DNA from: Tragulus kanchil
Lineage: Eukaryota; Chordata; Mammalia; Artiodactyla; Tragulidae
DNA length: 64,000 nucleotides
Assembly (NCBI GenBank): GCA_022376925.1
Contig: JAIOJX010000004.1
Span: forward strand, 7,502,001 to 7,566,000
Reading direction: 5' to 3'
A program made the translations under genes and the position numbers. Shown one piece after another: positions 56,474 through 64,000 of the stretch; position 1 is the stretch's first letter; each line of letters opens with the position of its first letter. The notes under the pieces are model-generated. The model had not been told where the DNA came from and searched no databases. It saw nothing but the letters and a program-made list of their open reading frames with translations.

Positions 56474-57075
56474 TGACTTTTGTTACTGACTTTCAATCAT
56501 TTCCCAATTCCTGTAGGAAAATGTTCAAATGCTTTAAACTGTCATTCAACACTACTTAATATCAAGGTCCAAATTATCTTTTAGCCTTTGATCACTATTC
56601 CTTCCTCACACACACTTGTTCCTCCTGAACAAACAACAGTATCTTTAGCCTGGAACTACTATTTTTTTCTGTGTTTTAGCTCATGCTTCTCCTTTAGTGG
56701 GCAGTCCTGGCCCATTTTCTCCACACACAATCTTATTGATCATCAACAACATCTCAAATACCATATCCTTCATGAAGACTTCCTTGATTCTTCTTGTTAA
56801 TATAAGGTTCCAGCTTTTATATATGTCACAGGGCAAAGCATACACATTTCAAGGTCAGACTCCTTGGGAGCAACTCAGCTCTATTGTCAACAATCTGTTG
56901 TGTAAGCTGGACCATTCACTTCCTGCCACCTTGAATCTTTTTTTTTCCACCTGAAAATGGAGTCCATAAAAGAACCAACTTTGTAGAATTTTTGTTAATT
57001 ACAGAGTGAAGGACTTGGTGCACTGGAAGAATTATGCATAATTCCTGGCAAGAAGTAGATATTCAGTAATTCAGT
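56474..57075 (+). mobile_element. L2 and MIR remnants (right copy, pair 18)
   Basis: Second copies of the L2 (55390-55725) and MIR (55775-55995) remnants. Confidence 0.6.
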
Positions 57076-59165
57076 TGTTCCACTTTCCTCCTCTTCCTCC
57101 TCATTATTTTATTCCCATTATTTTCTGTCAACACATGCTTTGAGTGCACATACCATTTGCTCTGAAAACATCATTAAGTATTACTGGTATATTCAGAATT
57201 ATTTTTCATTTATTTTTTTCATTCTGATACTTCAACTAAGAAATTTTCACTACTTCATTCCCTTACACTAGACTATACTTATTTGGTATTCTCAGGGTTA
57301 TTGGTGTCTGGTTAAACCTTTATGAGCCTCATTTTGTTTTCATCTAGGAAATAAGATAATACCACTATATTTTCATGATGTTAGTATTTAATAAGAAAAT
57401 ATATACAGATTTCCAAAGCTCAGCCACATTCCCATTGTGACTCAGCCAAGGTCATCACTTGTTCCTCACTAGATGCAACTGAGGACATGAGATCCCTCAG
57501 AAGTGGTGTGAGAGTACATATTACTCTCCAAATCACTGGTTATCCAAGCAGGGACAAACTTTAGAGTGAGTCTAAAGTTGTTTCTCACTCTAAAGATAAC
57601 AACCTAGTAAATGTACTCACTTCTCTGAGACTGGAAGTTCAAACAGAGATGAATACAGGTCTGACTAGCAGTATTCTGCTCTCATTTTACACCACTGTGT
57701 TAGACTCATACTCTGTCTTGCTCTCATCTGACAACTGTCTCTCGATTTGTACATCTGATCTGTTACCCATGACAGTCATTCTGAAATATTTTGCTTGAAA
57801 AAATTATTAAATGCTTGACATGACTATGACTGTTATGTCTTTCTTCCTTTCTCATTCACTATCAACTTCCCATCTCCAGGTGGCTTCATAGCTACTCCCT
57901 TTTCAAAGCAGAGGCAAGAAGTTTCAGAAGAAAATATTCATAATAAGTCTAGAAGCTGAAAAGAGATAGCAAGATCTTTCTTGAGTCTCATCTGTCCTTT
58001 CCACTCCTCAAGAAAGCAAATAAGCTTTATTGACTACCAATAAACAGTGCAGGGTTTCTCCTCACTTTACCTTTCCAAAAGGAAAAAGCAAATAAGCCTG
58101 CTTTTTCTCATAACTTGCACTGGAAGAATTATGCATAATTCCTGGCAAGAAGTAGATATTCAGTAATTCAGTTGTTCCACTTTCCTCCTCTTCCTCCTCA
58201 TTATTTTATTCCCATTATTTTCTGTCAACACATGCTTTGAGTGCACATACCATTTGCTCTGAAAACATCATTAAGTATTACTGGTATATTCAGAATTATT
58301 TTTCATTTATTTTTTTCATTCTGATACTTCAACTAAGAAATTTTCACTACTTCATTCCCTTACACTAGACTATACTTATTTGGTATTCTCAGGGTTATTG
58401 GTGTCTGGTTAAACCTTTATGAGCCTCATTTTGTTTTCATCTAGGAAATAAGATAATACCACTATATTTTCATGATGTTAGTATTTAATAAGAAAATATA
58501 TACAGATTTCCAAAGCTCAGCCACATTCCCATTGTGACTCAGCCAAGGTCATCACTTGTTCCTCACTAGATGCAACTGAGGACATGAGATCCCTCAGAAG
58601 TGGTGTGAGAGTACATATTACTCTCCAAATCACTGGTTATCCAAGCAGGGACAAACTTTAGAGTGAGTCTAAAGTTGTTTCTCACTCTAAAGATAACAAC
58701 CTAGTAAATGTACTCACTTCTCTGAGACTGGAAGTTCAAACAGAGATGAATACAGGTCTGACTAGCAGTATTCTGCTCTCATTTTACACCACTGTGTTAG
58801 ACTCATACTCTGTCTTGCTCTCATCTGACAACTGTCTCTCGATTTGTACATCTGATCTGTTACCCATGACAGTCATTCTGAAATATTTTGCTTGAAAAAA
58901 TTATTAAATGCTTGACATGACTATGACTGTTATGTCTTTCTTCCTTTCTCATTCACTATCAACTTCCCATCTCCAGGTGGCTTCATAGCTACTCCCTTTT
59001 CAAAGCAGAGGCAAGAAGTTTCAGAAGAAAATATTCATAATAAGTCTAGAAGCTGAAAAGAGATAGCAAGATCTTTCTTGAGTCTCATCTGTCCCCTTTC
59101 CCACTCCTCAAGAAAGCAAAAATAAGCTTTATTGACTACCAATAAACAGTGCAGGGTTCTCCTCC
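57020..59165. repeat. Direct duplication pair 19
   Basis: 57020-58060 recurs at 58117-59165 (spacing 1097). The joint 58061-58116 resembles the sequence after the right copy (59160-59255) with most of it deleted. Bases 57020-57156 are shared with pair 18. Confidence 0.95.
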
Positions 59166-60055
59166 TCTTATCTAAGATGACCAATAGTTTTTCCCTTAGA
59201 AGAAGGGTATATCTTAAATGACAGTCAATAAGCCTGCTTTCTTTCTTTCATAACTGAGAAGCACATAGTATGGACTATTGAGGTTCATAACACAAGACAC
59301 TTCAGAAGCTGGAGAGAGCCCCAGACTAGTTTAGGAGAGTCTACATTCATAAAAGCAAAATACGTATAAGAAAAAATAAAATCAAACAAATTCTTTAAAA
59401 GTCATCCATTGCCTGGATACCCAGACATAATCTTCTAAGATAGCATAGAGGCTAGGACAAAGAATAGGATCTAAAGAGACTGTGACTGTCAAACTACTTC
59501 CTAGGGAAGACAAAAGAACTTGGCAAAGACTTAAAGAGATAAGGTTAAAGCTGAGTGTTGGGATTCGGCCAGCAGGGCTCTCTATTTGACAGCCTCACCT
59601 GACCTAGGATATATTTTAAGGGGTTCCTCTCTCCCCTCTTATAAAACTGAGCTCTGCTGAGGCCTGGGGCCATCAATCATGCCACACATGTCTGCATGAA
59701 TGTGGAAACAAGGCAGAGAGAAAGGTCATCTCAGGGAAACTACATGGTGTGAGATGGTTTTAATGAAGACTCATCAGCAAGGAAAGAGGAAAACTGGGAC
59801 ACACATTCTGGCTTTGCCATCAATGGGCCATATGACTTAGGCCCACTTTCTTCCTCTCAGTTATTCTGAGCTTTTATATCTATAAACAATGGACTAACCA
59901 TTCTCCATTATATATGTAAATTAAAATGACCTATGTAGCTTAAACAAATAAACAACCCTATATCAGATCAATTAAATTTGAATCCCAGAGATAAAGTTGA
60001 CAGAATTTAAAAATGTTTCCTAGGTGCGGGCAGGTTTGAGAACTGGGTGGGACAG
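57157..60055. other. Non-coding sequence including pair 19
   Basis: No gene recognised. About 59795-59895 resembles a forward MIR ('ttctggctttgccatcaatg', 'acttaggcccactttcttcc'). The remainder shows nothing I can name. Confidence 0.4.
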
Positions 60056-60434
60056 GTTATAAATTTTCAAAGCTTAGAAAGTATCAGAGTCAATAGCTCA
60101 GCTTGACAAAAGATGAATGTGTTATAATCTCACATCAACTCAAGAGATACAATGAAAATGAGGAATTTACATTTTTACATATTGCATAGGGGATTCATGT
60201 GGACAAAAATCAAAATATTTGGAGTAGATGGTCTTTGAAGATGCTTTTAGATTTTACAAGTTATCATTCTGATGGCTTCATAACTGTAGGACAAAATCAC
60301 AGTGAGGGTAATGAAATTCAAACATCAATGAATTAGGTTTCATTCAGTCTCAAGGTAACAGTGTTTAGAATAAGCTGGGATTGAGAACCAGTGTGAAGTA
60401 TGTATTCAAGTAAATGTATGAATATATGTTCTAT

Positions 60435-60985
60435 GAGCCAGAGTGGAGAGTGGTTCAGAGATAAGGCTGATTTCAAATTCCTTGGTTTAAAAATCAGCTT
60501 CCCATTTAATTGTTTAGCAACCTGACGACTTTGAAAAAATGCATCCAAAGTCTCATTTGTCTCATCTATTAAGCAGGGAAAATAATAGTGGACATATCTT
60601 CAAAATATGAGAGAATTCAGGCAAAGCACTAACACTGGCAATGCCTAGCACAGAATCAGCACATGGCAAATAAACTACTCATCTCCATTATCATTCACAG
60701 CTGAACATAAACCAGGTTTCTCCTCCTCTGTGCATTCATAAGTGGTCATCCTTTAAGAGGTCAGCTCAAGCTGCAACTCTTTCATGAACAAAGATTCATA
60801 AAGAATGCAGTATTTATGCACTTCTTTTCATCTCTGATATATCAATTCTAGAGCATGAACAGCAACATTGTATACTTGTCCTTCATCTATATTTTGTATC
60901 TCATGAAATCCCTAAACAATGTTCCATGTGTGAACTGTGGACTTGTCTTTCCAATGGTATTACATGCTTCTAACAATACTTTCAC
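60435..60985 (+). mobile_element. MIR-like then L2-like remnants (left copy)
   Basis: 60435-60680 follows MIR order, from 'gccagagtggagagtggttc' through 'tttagcaacctgacgacttt' and 'gtctcatttgtctcatctat' to 'aatgcctagcacagaatcag'. 60715-60985 resembles an L2 3' end. Both recur about 1058 bases further on, and the end part a third time from 63016. Confidence 0.6.
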
Positions 60986-61492
60986 TTGTTTTGAGGGTAG
61001 AATAAAGGAATAGGGGAAAAAAACAGGGTATTATGAGAGATGAACTGTTTCACTTAGAGGCAGCTGTTGCATCTTCTCAGCATCAAATTGCAGATTTTCT
61101 GGAAAGGGGGGAAGTTATAAATTTTCAAAGCTTAGAAAGTATCAGAGTCAATAGCTCAGCTTGACAAAAGATGAATGTGTTATAATCTCACATCAACTCA
61201 AGAGATACAATGAAAATGAGGAATTTACATTTTTACATATTGCATAGGGGATTCATGTGGACAAAAATCAAAATATTTGGAGTAGATGGTCTTTGAAGAT
61301 GCTTTTAGATTTTACAAGTTATCATTCTGATGGCTTCATAACTGTAGGACAAAATCACAGTGAGGGTAATGAAATTCAAACATCAATGAATTAGGTTTCA
61401 TTCAGTCTCAAGGTAACAGTGTTTAGAATAAGCTGGGATTGAGAACCAGTGTGAAGTATGTATTCAAGTAAATGTATGAATATATGTTCTAT

Positions 61493-62043
61493 GAGCCAGA
61501 GTGGAGAGTGGTTCAGAGATAAGGCTGATTTCAAATTCCTTGGTTTAAAAATCAGCTTCCCATTTAATTGTTTAGCAACCTGACGACTTTGAAAAAATGC
61601 ATCCAAAGTCTCATTTGTCTCATCTATTAAGCAGGGAAAATAATAGTGGACATATCTTCAAAATATGAGAGAATTCAGGCAAAGCACTAACACTGGCAAT
61701 GCCTAGCACAGAATCAGCACATGGCAAATAAACTACTCATCTCCATTATCATTCACAGCTGAACATAAACCAGGTTTCTCCTCCTCTGTGCATTCATAAG
61801 TGGTCATCCTTTAAGAGGTCAGCTCAAGCTGCAACTCTTTCATGAACAAAGATTCATAAAGAATGCAGTATTTATGCACTTCTTTTCATCTCTGATATAT
61901 CAATTCTAGAGCATGAACAGCAACATTGTATACTTGTCCTTCATCTATATTTTGTATCTCATGAAATCCCTAAACAATGTTCCATGTGTGAACTGTGGAC
62001 TTGTCTTTCCAATGGTATTACATGCTTCTAACAATACTTTCAC
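61493..62043 (+). mobile_element. MIR-like then L2-like remnants (right copy, pair 20)
   Basis: Copy of 60435-60985. Confidence 0.6.
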
Positions 62044-62151
62044 TTGTTTTGAGGGTAGAATAAAGGAATAGGGGGAAAAAAAAAACAGGGTATTATGAGA
62101 GATGAACTGTTTCACTTAGAGGCAGCTGTTGCATCTTCTCAGCATCAAATT

Positions 62152-62540
62152 ACAATTTGAAAAAGGTTCCCTCCTTTAATCTCAAACTACATATTTGACT
62201 GAGTTCACTCTTAGTTTCAAGAATGGGATATAATTTACATTGTGCCACTTGTACACATAATTTCCAAAAACAGTGATGTGTAGAATAGGCATATGTCTTA
62301 AATATGCCCAAATGGAATAATATCAAAACATATGCTAGAAAGAATGTTCTTTTCCTACTAGAGATTCCAACCCGATAGAATGTTGGAGTGTTGTTGCTGG
62401 TTAGCATATTATCATCATAAGACAGGAATCTACATAATAATAACATCATAAGAGAAGTAAATTTGCTTATAGATAATGTGTCTAACAATATGCAGACACT
62501 TAGATTCAACAGTACCTGAAGTCAGTATAACAATTTTTCT
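62152..62540. other. Unrecognised non-coding sequence
   Basis: The 119-residue minus-strand ORF at 62150-62509 has no domain I recognise. It changes reading frame in its second copy (63355-63684) through a 2-base GT difference, so it is not a conserved gene. Confidence 0.4.
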
Positions 62541-62672
62541 CCTGGAGAAGGAAATAGGAAGCCATTCCAGTATTCTTGCCTGGAAAATTCCATGAATAGA
62601 GGAGCCTGGTAGGCTACAGTCCATGGGGTCACAAAAGAGTTGGATACAACTTACTAATAAAAGAACAACAAC
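62541..62672 (+). mobile_element. Bov-tA-type SINE 3' part (left copy)
   Basis: Forward SINE lacking its tRNA-like head: 'cctggagaaggaaataggaa', 'ccagtattcttgcctggaaa' at 62566, 'gctacagtccatggggtcac' at 62613, 'aacaacaacatcatc' end near 62665. Confidence 0.9.
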
Positions 62673-62786
62673 ATCATCATCACCCCTATCTATCTCATAA
62701 ATGAGGAAAGAAGAAAGGTCATAGTGTTGGTAAGATCCTTATGATACCTCAAGATTTATATTAGTTCTCTATGCACATTACCTCAT

Positions 62787-63003
62787 TCAATTTAGTTCAG
62801 TCGTTATGCCTGACTTTTTGTGACCCCATGGACTGCAGCATGCCAGGGTTCTCTGTCCTTCAACATCTCCCTGAGCTTGCTCAAGCTCATGTCCATTGAC
62901 TCAGTGATGTCATCCAACCATCTCATCCTCTGTTGTCCACTTCTCCTTTGTCTTCTAGTTTTCCCAGCATCAGGGTCTTTTTGAATGAGTTGTCTCTTCA
63001 CAT
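62787..63003 (-). pseudogene. BovB LINE 3' end
   Basis: Minus-strand BovB C-terminus: translation gives [20 protein letters not shown] and [14 protein letters not shown]. The conserved WHAAVHGV block is intact, but the fragment is 5' truncated and joins unrelated sequence at about 63004-63016, the pair 21 joint. Confidence 0.9.
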
Positions 63004-63715
63004 CTAATTCTAATTTGAACAAAGATTCATAAAGAATGCAGTATTTATGCACTTCTTTTCATCTCTGATATATCAATTCTAGAGCATGAACAGCAACATT
63101 GTATACTTGTCCTTCATCTATATTTTGTATCTCATGAAATCCCTAAACAATGTTCCATGTGTGAACTGTGGACTTGTCTTTCCAATGGTATTACATGCTT
63201 CTAACAATACTTTCACTTGTTTTGAGGGTAGAATAAAGGAATAGGGGGAAAAAAAAAACAGGGTATTATGAGAGATGAACTGTTTCACTTAGAGGCAGCT
63301 GTTGCATCTTCTCAGCATCAAATTACAATTTGAAAAAGGTTCCCTCCTTTAATCTCAAACTACATATTTGACTGAGTTCACTCTTAGTTTCAAGAATGGG
63401 ATATAATTTACATTGTGCCACTTGTACACATAATTTCCAAAAACAGTGATGTGTGTAGAATAGGCATATGTCTTAAATATGCCCAAATGGAATAATATCA
63501 AAACATATGCTAGAAAGAATGTTCTTTTCCTACTAGAGATTCCAACCCGATAGAATGTTGGAGTGTTGTTGCTGGTTAGCATATTATCATCATAAGACAG
63601 GAATCTACATAATAATAACATCATAAGAGAAGTAAATTTGCTTATAGATAATGTGTCTAACAATATGCAGACACTTAGATTCAACAGTACCTGAAGTCAG
63701 TATAACAATTTTTCT

Positions 63716-63847
63716 CCTGGAGAAGGAAATAGGAAGCCATTCCAGTATTCTTGCCTGGAAAATTCCATGAATAGAGGAGCCTGGTAGGCTACAGTCCATG
63801 GGGTCACAAAAGAGTTGGATACAACTTACTAATAAAAGAACAACAAC
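63716..63847 (+). mobile_element. Bov-tA-type SINE 3' part (right copy, pair 21)
   Basis: Copy of 62541-62672. Confidence 0.9.
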
Positions 63848-63961
63848 ATCATCATCACCCCTATCTATCTCATAAATGAGGAAAGAAGAAAGGTCATAGT
63901 GTTGGTAAGATCCTTATGATACCTCAAGATTTATATTAGTTCTCTATGCACATTACCTCAT

Positions 63962-64000
63962 TCAATTTAGTTCAGTCGTTATGCCTGACTTTTTGTGACC
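63962..64000 (-). pseudogene. BovB 3' end, cut by window end
   Basis: The first 39 bases of the second copy of the BovB fragment at 62787; the rest lies beyond the window. Confidence 0.8.

Larger units (their letters stand above)
54989..57156. repeat. Direct duplication pair 18
   Basis: 54989-56073 recurs at 56073-57156 (spacing 1084) with essentially no linker. One G is missing in a G-run near 55747/56830. Carries L2-like and MIR-like sequence. Confidence 0.95.
60056..62151. repeat. Direct duplication pair 20
   Basis: 60056-61090 recurs at 61114-62151 (spacing 1058). A 23-base joint separates the copies. A-run length differs near 61016/62075. Confidence 0.95.
61843..64000. repeat. Direct duplication pair 21 (cut by window end)
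   Basis: 61843-62825 recurs at 63016-64000, where the window ends (spacing 1173-1175; a 2-base GT difference near 62280/63455). Bases 61843-62151 are shared with pair 20. The right copy probably continues past the window. Confidence 0.95.

Noticed and set aside
62150..63684. A 109-119-residue minus-strand ORF present twice
   Set aside because: The two copies differ in frame through a GT indel, so there is no selection on the reading frame.
1..64000. A novel satellite or biological tandem-amplification system with a ~1.1 kb period
   Set aside because: Each pair has different content. Copy number is two, or three only where pairs overlap. The joints look like decayed flanks. A satellite would repeat one unit many times.
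1..64000. Endogenous retrovirus or LTR pairs
   Set aside because: The direct repeats lack LTR features (no TG...CA ends, primer-binding site, or gag/pol/env-like frames between them).
1..64000. CRISPR array or bacterial gene cluster
   Set aside because: No short regularly spaced repeats; content is mammalian retroelements throughout.

Overview
The window looks like nuclear DNA from a ruminant. BovB (RTE-clade) LINE fragments, Bov-tA-type tRNA-Glu SINEs, CHR-type tRNA-Glu SINEs and bovine-type L1 elements are interleaved over a background of ancient MIR and L2 copies. I found no host protein-coding gene, tRNA, rRNA, CRISPR array or retroviral provirus. All convincing coding sequence is retrotransposon ORF1/ORF2 or BovB reverse transcriptase, and all of it is broken.

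The dominant structure is a chain of 22 direct duplications. Blocks of about 1.0-1.17 kb are each followed at once, or after 0-190 bases, by a second nearly identical copy, with spacings of 1058-1189 bases. Some segments shared by consecutive pairs occur three times. Blocks cut across L1, BovB, SINE and non-repeat sequence without respect for element ends. The short joints often read as corrupted versions of the true flanking sequence. This is best explained by unmerged overlapping contig or read ends in a draft assembly. The spacings sum to about 24.7 kb, so the real locus is probably near 39 kb.

Layout: 1-5.3 kb has a Bov-tA SINE, an L1 3' end and duplicated non-coding DNA. 5.2-9.2 kb has L2-like sequence, a BovB 3' end and a MIR. 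9.4-9.8 kb has two SINE monomers. 11.1-18.0 kb is a 5'-truncated minus-strand L1, about 3.6 kb once its three internal duplications are collapsed. 18.3-19.1 kb has a MIR, an L1 3' end and a CHR SINE. 19.35-28.7 kb is a plus-strand L1 with 5' UTR, ORF1, ORF2 and poly-A, about 7 kb after collapse. 29.4-35.7 kb has BovB fragments, an L2 and a SINE split by an L1 insertion. 36-47 kb has L2, MIRs, a (TATG)n/(TA)n microsatellite, a SINE, a small palindromic mariner-like MITE and an L1 3' end followed by a CHR SINE. 47-64 kb is mostly old L2/MIR and unrecognised DNA, with SINE and BovB pieces at 51.3 and 62.5-64 kb.

The most interesting biology is the L1 pair. The two elements stand in opposite orientation with their 5' ends facing. 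They are clearly diverged in the 5' part of ORF2 and in the 3' UTR, yet almost identical across the last ~1.4 kb of ORF2. There they share an 8-A frameshift and a TAG stop. This fits gene conversion, a shared chimeric L1 lineage, or assembly homogenisation. I did not find a convincing novel functional system.
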